A DNA stretch of 64,000 nt from Candidatus Zixiibacteriota bacterium (GTDB lineage Bacteria > Zixibacteria > MSB-5A5 > GN15 > FEB-12): NCBI GenBank assembly GCA_022571845.1, contig JACZXB010000008.1:108116-172115 (forward strand), written 5' to 3'. This document shows, piece after piece, positions 26,665-34,909 of this stretch. The notes under the pieces were generated by a model. It saw only the letters and a list, made by a program, of their open reading frames with translations, was not told where the DNA came from and did no database searches. Made by a program: the position numbers and the translations under genes. Numbering within the stretch: position 1 is the stretch's first letter; each line of letters starts with the position of its first letter.

Positions 26665-29184
26665 CTAAAACAAAGTCAATTTCAGCTGTCCGAACCAGGA
26701 GCGCTCCGAGGCTACATAATACTCAGCCCAGCCGTCAATAGTTACAGGTTGACCGGACAGACGATAAACATAGTTGCCGCCGTACCCCCCAACTTCGTAC
26801 TTCTTATCAAAGAGGTTGCTTCCCCGAAGCTGCAGCACCAGCCGACCCATGTTCAAAAAATTGTCAAACGCAATTTCTCCCGAAACTGACGAAACAAAGT
26901 AAGGATCGATGGACAAATCTTCAATGTTCAAGAGCTCCATATACTGTCTGCCGACATATTTGCCGCGGTAAGTCAGCCGCCAATTGTTTTTCTGATAATC
27001 GACTAAAATTCCGGCAATGACGTTCGGAAAGAGCGGTTTCTTTTTACCTTTAAAATCCACCTTGACCGATTCCAAAATTGCAACAGGGTTATTGGAGGCG
27101 TCCACTGTATCAAAGACATAAAATAATGTCGTATCATAATTTCTGATGCGATTGTGGTTAATTGATAAATCGCCGCTAATTGAAACTTCGCGATTCGGTT
27201 TTATCGACCCGCTAAACTCAACACCGGCCATGACTGCTTCGTCGATGTTGATGGTTATCGCTCTGTCAAGCTGGTCCAGCCCGCCCTCAAATACATTCTC
27301 ATTGTCAAACCGCGAAAGATACAAGTCGACGCCAACTTTATATTTATCGCCACGATGGCGCACACCGCTGCTGACTTCAAAGACTCTTTCATTATCAATG
27401 GTAGGCCTGCCAAATTCAAACAAGCTGTCACCAGAATTACTCAATATTTCTAACTGTGGGAATTTATCCGGGTCATCGGCATCGTAAATATTCTCATCAT
27501 TTGGAAGACGCGAAGATACTGCAAAATTCAGATAGGCGTTCGTATTGGGAGTTAAGGAATAATTCAGGCCTGCTTGCGGAGCAAAAAACAGCCAGTCCAG
27601 GTCAAACTGATGTCCCAAAAATGCCCCCATCTTTACCTGTTCCAGCTCATATCTTTCATATCGAAACTGCGCTTTGATTCGAGTAGTAACTCTGTCAGAC
27701 AGGCGATAAAATTCGGAGCCAAAAACTGAACCGACATATTTGGTTCCGAAATATTGATAGTAGCGGTGACGCGGATTAAGCGATCCCGCTATATGCTGGG
27801 ACCAGACAACCTGTCCCCAGTGATCGGATTCAAAATAATAGAACGACCCGCCGAGTGCATGTCTGCCGCGATCATGATTGATTTCAATACGAGAATTCCA
27901 GCCCACCTGATTTTTTTCGACCCACTTTTGCCGCACCAAATCGCCTCTTTGATACGGCCGTGAAGTAGTGCTGTCAATTTCAATGAAAGATGCGGAAATG
28001 TTATAGTCGCTGAATTTTCTGCCATCTTTGAACTGTTCGAAATAGCCCTTGCCGCGAATGTAATAAAGTGTGTTGTAAAGTGTACTTTTATCGTTCAATT
28101 GATAGGTGTTGTGAATCTGATAATGCGGCTGGTTAAAATTATCAGTTTCGTTGTCGTAAGTAAGCGGATTATATCGCCTGTTAGTGTCGAGCAGGCTTTT
28201 GGGAACTCCGAAGTAGGTCAGGTGCAGTCTTATCGGCCCGCCATAGACATGTAATTCGGTCGTCATCCGGGGATCAATTCTTGCCGCCGAAAGATAATAT
28301 GCCCAGCCGTCGTACCAGCTATTGTGGCGGTAACCTCCGGTGCGCTGCTTGGAAAACCGTCCGGAAAAAGCCCACTTACCATTTATCAACCCGGTGGAAT
28401 ATTCTATGCTCTGCTTGTAGATATCGCTGATTTGTTTACCATCAGCTGTGTAAATTCCGTATCCGGTCGAAAGTGTTGTTTTGCGCCCGCGTCCGAAAGT
28501 GTTGGTCGCCACATTAATGGAACCGCCGAACGAGGCATCACCATAGAGGGAGTTACCTGCCCCGCGCAGCACCTGTATATCTGTAATATTAGCGGCAAAA
28601 TCCGGCAAATCAGTAAAATAAGTGAAATGGTCCTCGGGGTCGTTCAGCGGCACGCCGTTGATATAGGTAGCGATGCGCTGCATATCGAAGCCGCGTATTC
28701 GCATATAACTGTATCCCAGTGATGCCCCACCGTCCGTATAAACATGTACATTGGGCGTGTTATTCAACAATAAGGGGAACTCACCTACTGAGTAGTCCCT
28801 TTCGATTTCCTCGCGGGTCACATTATCGAATGCCACCGGTGTTTCGTCCCATTTGGCGCGCTCAGCGGTGATTACTATTTTGTCCCACTGATAATATTTT
28901 GTTTCCAACTTGATTACAGCTGGTAACTGTTCGCTTTTAAATTGTCTCGGATAAAAGCCGACAGATGAAAAAGTCACTCTGTTGACTGACTCCGGAATTT
29001 CCAGCCTAAACCAGCCGGAACTGTCGGTCTTGGTCCCAAGACCTTCGACATTAGTGATAACCGACACCGCTTCAAGCGGCTGCCCGTTTTGGTCAACAAC
29101 TTGTGCGGTTAATTCCTTTGCTGATGCACTTAAAGGAAAACACACCAGTAAAATTAGGATTCCTGTAGCTACGCTACTTCTCAT
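26665..29184 (-). CDS. TonB-dependent outer-membrane receptor, probable thiamine uptake
   Basis: From the ATG at 29184 (GAGGT about eight bases upstream) the protein has 839 residues and a signal peptide (ATGILILLVCFPLSASA). A carboxypeptidase-regulatory-like beta-sandwich follows (AQVVDQNGQPLEAVSVI), then the plug (LLLNNTPNVHVYTDGG, MRIRGFDMQRIATYINGVPLNDPE, VLRGAGNSLYGDASFGGSINVAT) and a 22-strand barrel rich in aromatic girdles. It ends SWFGQLKLTLF with a terminal Phe. A TPP riboswitch lies in the leader, so the ligand is probably thiamine or a phosphate or precursor of it. The symporter gene immediately downstream would complete inner-membrane uptake. Confidence 0.92.
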   Translation of the reverse strand: MRSSVATGILILLVCFPLSASAKELTAQVVDQNGQPLEAVSVITNVEGLGTKTDSSGWFRLEIPESVNRVTFSSVGFYPRQFKSEQLPAVIKLETKYYQWDKIVITAERAKWDETPVAFDNVTREEIERDYSVGEFPLLLNNTPNVHVYTDGGASLGYSYMRIRGFDMQRIATYINGVPLNDPEDHFTYFTDLPDFAANITDIQVLRGAGNSLYGDASFGGSINVATNTFGRGRKTTLSTGYGIYTADGKQISDIYKQSIEYSTGLINGKWAFSGRFSKQRTGGYRHNSWYDGWAYYLSAARIDPRMTTELHVYGGPIRLHLTYFGVPKSLLDTNRRYNPLTYDNETDNFNQPHYQIHNTYQLNDKSTLYNTLYYIRGKGYFEQFKDGRKFSDYNISASFIEIDSTTSRPYQRGDLVRQKWVEKNQVGWNSRIEINHDRGRHALGGSFYYFESDHWGQVVWSQHIAGSLNPRHRYYQYFGTKYVGSVFGSEFYRLSDRVTTRIKAQFRYERYELEQVKMGAFLGHQFDLDWLFFAPQAGLNYSLTPNTNAYLNFAVSSRLPNDENIYDADDPDKFPQLEILSNSGDSLFEFGRPTIDNERVFEVSSGVRHRGDKYKVGVDLYLSRFDNENVFEGGLDQLDRAITINIDEAVMAGVEFSGSIKPNREVSISGDLSINHNRIRNYDTTLFYVFDTVDASNNPVAILESVKVDFKGKKKPLFPNVIAGILVDYQKNNWRLTYRGKYVGRQYMELLNIEDLSIDPYFVSSVSGEIAFDNFLNMGRLVLQLRGSNLFDKKYEVGGYGGNYVYRLSGQPVTIDGWAEYYVASERSWFGQLKLTLF

Positions 29185-29224
29185 GACATCAACCTCGCTT
29201 TTTTGTGCGCTATCATCTTGAAAC

Positions 29225-29323
29225 ATCACCCTTCGACCGTTCCGTCATGCTGAGCGGACGCCGTCCCGAGCCTGTCGAAAGGACACCAAACGTCATCCTG
29301 AGCGGAGTCGAAGGGTGACATCA
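29225..29323. repeat. Imperfect palindromic repeat in the receptor leader
   Basis: CACCCTTCGAC at the left end is inverted as GTCGAAGGGTG at the right, and GAGCGGAGTCG / TCCTGAGCGG-type units recur inside (TGAGCGGACG, TGAGCGGAGTCG). The sequence family (TCCTGAGCGGAGTCGAAGGG) also occurs at 44016-44052. Its position lies between the TPP aptamer and the receptor start codon. Confidence 0.75.
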
Positions 29324-29426
29324 AGTCAAAGCACACTTTAGTTTTTGCAAGATTTCCGTCCTGAATCAATAGGTCTGTCCGTGATTATGCGGACTAACGG
29401 AGATAAGAATCGTGGCTATTGCCACA

Positions 29427-29507
29427 CCGTTTCCCTACGCCGGCATTACCCGGATCAGGTCATATGAGGGTATGTTCTCAGGCGGACATTTACGCCACCC
29501 CCAACGG
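29427..29507 (-). ncRNA. TPP riboswitch (THI element)
   Basis: Read on the minus strand, the region has CCGTT, GGGGGTGGCG, CTGAGA, ACCCT, GACCTGATCCGGGTAATG and CCGGCGTAGGGAA in the order and spacing of the conserved THI element, with a closing AACGG. It is followed by a short hairpin (GTGGC-AATA-GCCAC) that could form part of the expression platform. It precedes a TonB-dependent receptor gene by about 240 nt, and this leader also holds the palindromic repeat. TPP binding would turn the operon off. Confidence 0.95.
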
Positions 29508-29543
29508 AATTCTGTTTTCAATTATATATAGTGGGTTGAAATT

Positions 29544-30998
29544 ATGAGGGCAAGTGGTTTTTTTGGAAGAAAACTCTTTAAACAAATACATTTCGATGTT
29601 AATTTGGTGCACTTGAACGAATTGAATTACAAAATGCCAATGAGTGAAAGCGAACAAATGACTGATAATTCTGAAAGAATCCGTCGATTAGCACAAGACT
29701 TAGTGAAAAGAGGTCTCGGAACGGCCATTAGCAAATTAAAGTCGGGGCAAGTCGCGTCTAGAGAAATATCACAATTGAACATTACAGGACCGGGTCGAAT
29801 GGAACTCTTATCCAATGACCTGCCCGACTGGTCTTTGGCATCCTTTCATATACTAACTGAACTGGAAAAAACTCAGGATTTTGAAGATTTCAAAAGTCTC
29901 GTAGAACAAGACAAGCAATTTGCACCTAAAATGAATACACTTATCGGTACTAATAGATCAAGAAGGCGGATGACATGTTCGGAATTACTTAGAATCTATT
30001 TCCATAGAGTACTAACGCATGCTCCGAGCACTTTGGTAGTACCGGACTCCCAACTAAATGAGATTTGGAATAATACGGTTTTATTATTGTTGGCGGATAA
30101 AGTAAAAGTAAAATTTTGGTGCTTCTTGGAAAGAGTTCAGTCACCTAACGAAACTAAAGAATTACTACCAAATGTATTTCTTAAGGGTTTAAGCTACGCT
30201 GAGCTTGAAAAACTATGGTTTAATAATAGTCTGATCCAAAGTTATTTTCCCTTCTATGGATATTCAACATCAACCATTTTTGATGCTCAAACGATTATTG
30301 AAACTAAAGTAGAAGAGGAAGTTGTCATCGGAGAGCAGGATTCCGGTATTGAACAGGCACTAAAATCTTTTCAAGTAATTCACGAATGTTTTGAATCAAT
30401 AGTTACTTCAATAAGACTCATTAAGCCAGAGCCAGTAATCTTGTCCCCCATAATGATTGAAGTAAATGATTTTTGGGGCTCAAGTTCTGCACATGGCTTT
30501 AGGCAAGTACTGAATCGACCTCATGAAAAACCATGCGAATTGCAATCGAAAAATATAGACGAAGTAATTGAAATACTAAAGATTTTAAATGCTCCCAACT
30601 CTCAACAAAATAGAAGGCTCAACATTTGTATAAGAAGATTGGGGTTTGCAAATACACGGATTTCTTACGAAGATAGGCTTTTAGATACAACTATGGCATT
30701 GGAATCTCTGGTCCTTGAAGATTCTGGCGACCCGAAAGAGCGTGGTGAACTCTCATTTAGAATGTCTTTAAGAATTGCTAAATTTACTGAATCGAAACCA
30801 GCAATACAAAGAGAGGTTTTCGAATTCGTACGGTCAGCTTACAAATTGCGTAGCAAGGTGATTCATGGTGATGAACTTAAGCTTGAAGACGAAACGATAG
30901 TGAAAGAGCTGGAATCTCTCGCGAAGAAAGTCACCCGCAAATATCTCCATGATTTAGCAACTGGAAATGCTATTGATTGGAACAGCTTGTTATTTTAG
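29544..30998 (+). CDS. Apea-like HEPN domain protein
   Basis: The 484-residue protein is A+T-rich and isolated, like the nuclease-like gene at 2285. Residues about 370-475 have the Apea-like HEPN pattern: YEDRLLDTTMALESLVLED, then RGELSFRMSLRIAKF, and the RNase motif R-x4-H in YKLRSKVIHGDEL. The N-terminal two-thirds show no family I recognise and may be a sensor or partner-binding region. HEPN proteins of this kind are often found in defence islands as RNases, but no partner (such as a nucleotidyltransferase) is adjacent. A start at 29640 (MSESEQ) is a possible alternative, since no ribosome site is clear at either. Its low G+C suggests recent transfer. Confidence 0.7.
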   Translation: MRASGFFGRKLFKQIHFDVNLVHLNELNYKMPMSESEQMTDNSERIRRLAQDLVKRGLGTAISKLKSGQVASREISQLNITGPGRMELLSNDLPDWSLASFHILTELEKTQDFEDFKSLVEQDKQFAPKMNTLIGTNRSRRRMTCSELLRIYFHRVLTHAPSTLVVPDSQLNEIWNNTVLLLLADKVKVKFWCFLERVQSPNETKELLPNVFLKGLSYAELEKLWFNNSLIQSYFPFYGYSTSTIFDAQTIIETKVEEEVVIGEQDSGIEQALKSFQVIHECFESIVTSIRLIKPEPVILSPIMIEVNDFWGSSSAHGFRQVLNRPHEKPCELQSKNIDEVIEILKILNAPNSQQNRRLNICIRRLGFANTRISYEDRLLDTTMALESLVLEDSGDPKERGELSFRMSLRIAKFTESKPAIQREVFEFVRSAYKLRSKVIHGDELKLEDETIVKELESLAKKVTRKYLHDLATGNAIDWNSLLF

Positions 30999-31010
30999 TA
31001 AATAGCCGGT

Positions 31011-31034
31011 GGGCCCGCCACGATTGGCGGGCCT
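31011..31034. terminator. GC-rich hairpin between convergent genes
   Basis: GGCCCGCC (31012-31019) pairs with GGCGGGCC (31026-31033) around a 6-nt loop. It lies between the convergent HEPN and haemoglobin genes. A strong T-run is absent on both strands, so termination is possible but not certain. Confidence 0.45.
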
Positions 31035-31051
31035 GCCAGATTCAAAATTCT

Positions 31052-31558
31052 CTATTCTTCTGTTTCTTCCGTCTCTTCCGTCGCGGTAACTATATCTCCC
31101 TTGGTCGGGCCGACTAAGGCCAAGAGTTCGCCCTGCTCTTTCTCGGGGACTTTGAACTCGTTCAAGGTCGCTACAAAGTCCGCTACCATGGCGTCCCACT
31201 GCTCATTATTGATATTCAAATGGGCGTGAGAATCTACCATGCTCCGTCCAGTATAGATTTCGGGGCCGCCGGAGAGGCTGCAGATCAGCGCGGTTAAGTG
31301 AAATTTTATGCCGGCTGCGGGCACCTGCTTGCGGGCTTCGTCAATCAGCGGGTTAGCATTGAGAATTTCATTTACCAGCAGCTTCTCAATAAGTACGTCC
31401 ACTACCGATGCAATAGCGTAAACGCCTCCCAAACGATCATAGAGCGATTTTTCCGGCTCGGCAGCCTTTTCCTCCTGCGCCACAACCAGCTGGCCGGCAA
31501 ATGCGAAAAGAATCGCTGCCACCGTTAAAACAGCAAGAATTGGTAGTTTTTGCCTCAT
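31052..31558 (-). CDS. Exported truncated haemoglobin (group 1-like)
   Basis: The 168-residue protein has a clear signal peptide (LPILAVLTVAAILFAFAGQLVVAQ), and then a truncated globin domain: SLYDRLGGVYAIASVVD at the start, FHLTALICSLSGGPEIYTGRSM in the middle and the proximal-histidine helix SHAHLNINNEQWDA. The tail TATEETEETEE is encoded by a short tandem repeat of TTCTTCCG-like units. Truncated haemoglobins bind oxygen or NO, and most are cytosolic, so an exported form is notable. No redox partner adjoins it. It could protect the periplasm from NO or supply haem-based oxygen binding, which is inference. Confidence 0.88.
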   Translation of the reverse strand: MRQKLPILAVLTVAAILFAFAGQLVVAQEEKAAEPEKSLYDRLGGVYAIASVVDVLIEKLLVNEILNANPLIDEARKQVPAAGIKFHLTALICSLSGGPEIYTGRSMVDSHAHLNINNEQWDAMVADFVATLNEFKVPEKEQGELLALVGPTKGDIVTATEETEETEE

Positions 31559-31687
31559 AATAAGACTCCCTTCATGAAAAAATTTTGCAAGATTGGGCAG
31601 ACAATGTTACCCTCCAGTTAACGTCTCATAAGGTATAAATCGGAAGTACGAGTGCAAGCGATTTTTGATTTTTGTCCGGAAACTTTT

Positions 31688-32200
31688 TTAAATGCCAAAT
31701 AAAATTCCGAACATGAATCTCAACTCTGGGATATCGCCAATGCCAAAACGGGCTTCAAAATTATATTTATTGCCGCCCCGCATAGGGATCTTCATACCGG
31801 CGGTAAGACTCATACCAAACTCGGTTGAACTGCCGCCTTTTCCCGAAGTAAAAAATAGCGTCGGGCCGGCGGCACCATAGAATGTCAAGCCGGATTCTGG
31901 CAGCGGCAAAAGATACCAGCGCAGATCCAGATTTGCCGCGGTGCCATCACCGCCAAGTGAAAAATCAAGACTCGGCGCCAGTACTGCCGAACCTGCAAAA
32001 CGGCCGAATTCCCCCTGGCCGCCTATCAAGAACTGACTTGGACCATTATCGAACCCAATTCTGGCGCCCAGTGAATAGTGTTTAGACCTGGCTTTGGGGT
32101 TTTTCTTATTTTGAGCTTCGGCAGCTACGCTGAACACGAATAGCAGCAGAGCCATCAGTATGAAAGTCTTTGTAAAAATCTTATTTCGCGCAAACGTCAT
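31688..32200 (-). CDS. Small outer-membrane beta-barrel protein of unknown function
   Basis: The 170-residue protein has a signal peptide (FILMALLLFVFSVAAEAQ) and a mature region of alternating residues in about eight strands, beginning HYSLGARIGF and ending LRFMFGILFGI. Such short eight-stranded barrels are common in the OmpX/OmpW and porin-like families. I recognise no specific family. The strand containing FEARFGIGDIPELRFMFG is similar to the last strands of outer-membrane beta-barrel domain proteins. It stands alone between the haemoglobin gene and the rightward SDR gene. Confidence 0.7.
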   Translation of the reverse strand: MTFARNKIFTKTFILMALLLFVFSVAAEAQNKKNPKARSKHYSLGARIGFDNGPSQFLIGGQGEFGRFAGSAVLAPSLDFSLGGDGTAANLDLRWYLLPLPESGLTFYGAAGPTLFFTSGKGGSSTEFGMSLTAGMKIPMRGGNKYNFEARFGIGDIPELRFMFGILFGI

Positions 32201-32420
32201 TTTAATTCACCATTTTTCATTATATAGAAACATCGTTTTCAACATTGGCCGCAATTAATTAAGTCGGTCTCATCAATCAACTATTATCGACATAATCTCC
32301 CTTTTCTTAGCGGTAGATTTTTGGTCACTTGAGGAACCAACTGCTTGCCAGAATGTTAAATCTTTATTGGATTAAGCGTAATATCCGTTATCAGCAGAAA
32401 TTAACGTAAAGGAGATAAAA

Positions 32421-33320
32421 ATGGACAAGAAAAAAGTAGTACTCATTACCGGCAGCAGCAGCGGCTTTGGACTACTAACCACCCGCACCCTGCTTGAACA
32501 GGGCTACACAGTTATTGCCTCGATGCGCGGACTTGACGGCAAGAACAAAGAACATGCAGACAACCTCAAAACATTTGCCGAAGGCAAACCGGGCCAGCTG
32601 CATTTACTTGAACTGGACGTGACCAGTGATTCCTCCGTTGAGACGGCTGTCAAGCAGGCACTTGAGATAGCCGGGCGTATTGACGTGGTCATAAACAACG
32701 CTGGTTTCGGTGTGGCCGGATTTGCCGAAGCTACCACAGTTCCACAGTTTCAGAAAAACTTCGATGTCAACGTCTTTGGTGTTCAGAGAGTAAGTAGAGC
32801 TGTGCTGCCGGCAATGCGCAAACAAGGTAATGGTTTGATAATCAATATTTCAAGTATTGTTGGCAGAATGGTGATGCCATTTGCCGCGTCCTATGTTGCT
32901 TCCAAATATGCTCTGGAAGGTCTTTCAGAATCCTACCGCTATGAGTTGGCCGGTACCGGTGTTGATGTGGCGATTATTGAGCCGGGCGGTTTTGGCACAA
33001 ATTTTCTTACAAATATGGAGCCTGCCGCTGACAACGACCGACTTAAGAGTTATGGACCATTAGCTGAGATGCCGGACAAAATGTGGGGTGGATTTGCGGA
33101 GAATTTAAAAGGCGATGACGCTCCTGACCCGCAGGTTGTGGCTGACGCCATCGCTAAGTTGATTGAAACTCCGGCAGGAAAAAGACCACTTCGAACTGTT
33201 GTTGATCCGATGATGGGTGGCGAAGCTACCCGAGCAATTAATCAGACAACCGATCAGATTCAAGCTACGCTTTTGGAGAATCTCGGAATGTCTGATTTTA
33301 TATCAGTCAAGGGAAATTAA
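32421..33320 (+). CDS. Short-chain dehydrogenase/reductase (classical SDR)
   Basis: The 299-residue protein has the classical SDR elements: cofactor motif TGSSSGFG near residue 10, the NNAGFGVAG motif near residue 91, the catalytic serine in INISSIVG, and Tyr-x3-Lys in SYVASKYALEG near residue 158. The PGGFGT motif after this is also typical. A ribosome site AAAGGAG lies eight bases before the ATG. The substrate is not evident. It is monocistronic: the next gene is convergent, with a hairpin between them. Confidence 0.9.
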   Translation: MDKKKVVLITGSSSGFGLLTTRTLLEQGYTVIASMRGLDGKNKEHADNLKTFAEGKPGQLHLLELDVTSDSSVETAVKQALEIAGRIDVVINNAGFGVAGFAEATTVPQFQKNFDVNVFGVQRVSRAVLPAMRKQGNGLIINISSIVGRMVMPFAASYVASKYALEGLSESYRYELAGTGVDVAIIEPGGFGTNFLTNMEPAADNDRLKSYGPLAEMPDKMWGGFAENLKGDDAPDPQVVADAIAKLIETPAGKRPLRTVVDPMMGGEATRAINQTTDQIQATLLENLGMSDFISVKGN

Positions 33321-33338
33321 ATTACTTAAATACTAAAC

Positions 33339-33366
33339 AGGGCAGAGCCTCAAAAATTCTGCCCTA
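33339..33366. terminator. Hairpin between convergent SDR and SRPBCC genes
   Basis: AGGGCAGA (33339-33346) pairs with TCTGCCCT (33358-33365). It is followed by an A+T-rich stretch but no long T-run. It could serve both genes as a bidirectional terminator. Confidence 0.6.
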
Positions 33367-33406
33367 TTCAATTTATCTCAAGATATTCCGCCTTCAAGAA
33401 TCAAAT

Positions 33407-33832
33407 CTACTCCAAGCTTTTCTTCATATCATCCAAAAGCGCCAGATAGATGTTGTGGCAAAACTCCTGGGCTGCTTCGTCGTTTTCTTCCCATTGCGAT
33501 GACCACTCGACCAGCGTACCTTCTCCATCAGTTGCGGCGCTTAACTTAACCGTCCCCATATAATTTTTTATTTCATCTTTGGAAATTGGCGATGGTCCGT
33601 CATCGATGCTGTATGAAAACGTCATCTTAGAGTCGTCTAATACTCTGAGAGTTTCCCTAAAGGCATCATTTAGCATTCGCCCTGCGCCAATCTCATCGCC
33701 GGCTATATCACCAACCTTTTCAAGTTTAGTTATTACGTTAGGGCACCAGGACATATCATGGAAATCCCGAACTGCTTTCCATACTTTTTCGACAGGTGAA
33801 TTGATGGTTATTGATTGATAAGTTTTTCCCAA
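33407..33832 (-). CDS. SRPBCC-fold lipid/polyketide-binding-like protein
   Basis: The 141-residue protein has the START-like pattern: SITINSPVEKVWKAVRDFHDMSWCPNVITKLEKVG, a central DAFRETLRVLDDSKMTFSYSIDDGP sheet and a C-terminal helix IYLALLDDMKKSL. The combination suggests the polyketide cyclase/dehydrase (MxaD-like) group that binds small hydrophobic ligands. No catalytic role can be assigned. It is separated from the PEGA gene by 30 bp and may be cotranscribed with it. Confidence 0.82.
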   Translation of the reverse strand: MGKTYQSITINSPVEKVWKAVRDFHDMSWCPNVITKLEKVGDIAGDEIGAGRMLNDAFRETLRVLDDSKMTFSYSIDDGPSPISKDEIKNYMGTVKLSAATDGEGTLVEWSSQWEENDEAAQEFCHNIYLALLDDMKKSLE

Positions 33833-33862
33833 TTTCTTTTCTCCGTTTTATGAATGTTTAAG

Positions 33863-34864
33863 TTACCAGTACCTGAAAATAATGTCGCCGTCCTCTTCGA
33901 TCAAGATGCGCACATTTATTTCTTCGCCATCATTTAATGATGCCGGAAAGCTGTAATGCACAGTAGATTTTTCTGCCGAAGTATGCGGCAGCATCATGCC
34001 TTTTTCGTTGGCAAAGGTTATGACATCAAACTTGAGCTCAGCATACAGATATGGCTCAAACATGTAAGTGAATTCCGACTTCGTCATTTTCAGCTTTTGC
34101 TTATTCTGGTCGTACTCGGCCAGTTCATGATGGGTCAGGACCAGCGAGGTGTCACCGGTTGAAATATGTATTTCCGCATCGACCCCTTTTATCAGCATCG
34201 TTTTGTTGTCACCGGCCATTTGGTACTCACAGCCGGGAAGTTTCATGACCACTTTCATTTTAATATGCGGCACGTTGGAGTATTCTTCTTTACCAAAATA
34301 ACGGTGCAAATCCAGACTCAGCGTCTGCGGTGAGTCGCCGCTTATGATAATTGTCGTATCAATTTTGATGTCGTTATAAATAATACTATAGCTCTGTCTA
34401 CCGGCAGTAACACCAGTAAGAGTAATCGGCGTGGTCGCTTTGAAATTCTTATCCTCGGATAATACCGTGGCGCCGAAGGGATTAGTCAAAATCGTCAGCT
34501 GTCCGATTTTCTTTTTTACAATGACAGCATCTCTTTTGCTCGGCGTGGCAACATCTTCAAGTACAAAATGCACCAACTTGCGAGTCACAGTTTCAGCCGT
34601 TACTGTCACCGAAAACGTCTCCGGCTGATAGTACGGCTTGGTGACCGTCACTTTGTGCTCCCCGACAGCAAGCGTACAAAGTACCGGCGTGAAATATCTG
34701 TAATATTCCTTGCCGTCGATTATGATTTCAGCCTTTTCCGGGGTAGATTCAATAAACAGATAGCCCGTTTCGGCAAATACAGAGCTTGCAATAAACATTA
34801 GCAACACTACCGTTGCCAAAGACAATTTCAGCTTAAGAGCTGTCTTACATACTGAATCAACCAT
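33863..34864 (-). CDS. Secreted PEGA-domain protein
   Basis: The 333-residue protein has a signal peptide (SLATVVLLMFIASSVFA) and then two PEGA-type beta modules. The first is GYLFIESTPEKAEIIIDG...VGEHKVTVTKPYYQP, and the second is IGQLTILTNPFGATVLSEDKN...GRQSYSIIYND. PEGA modules occur in surface-associated proteins and are often involved in protein-protein contacts. The C-terminal half (about residues 190-333) has no recognised family and contains VVMKLPGCEYQM, GVDAEIHIS and DGEEINVRILIEEDGDI. The gene ends 30 bp before the SRPBCC gene. Confidence 0.75.
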   Translation of the reverse strand: MVDSVCKTALKLKLSLATVVLLMFIASSVFAETGYLFIESTPEKAEIIIDGKEYYRYFTPVLCTLAVGEHKVTVTKPYYQPETFSVTVTAETVTRKLVHFVLEDVATPSKRDAVIVKKKIGQLTILTNPFGATVLSEDKNFKATTPITLTGVTAGRQSYSIIYNDIKIDTTIIISGDSPQTLSLDLHRYFGKEEYSNVPHIKMKVVMKLPGCEYQMAGDNKTMLIKGVDAEIHISTGDTSLVLTHHELAEYDQNKQKLKMTKSEFTYMFEPYLYAELKFDVITFANEKGMMLPHTSAEKSTVHYSFPASLNDGEEINVRILIEEDGDIIFRYW

Positions 34865-34909
34865 AGATAAAATTTACGAGCTCATGGTATTGTTCCGAAA
34901 GCTTAAAAT

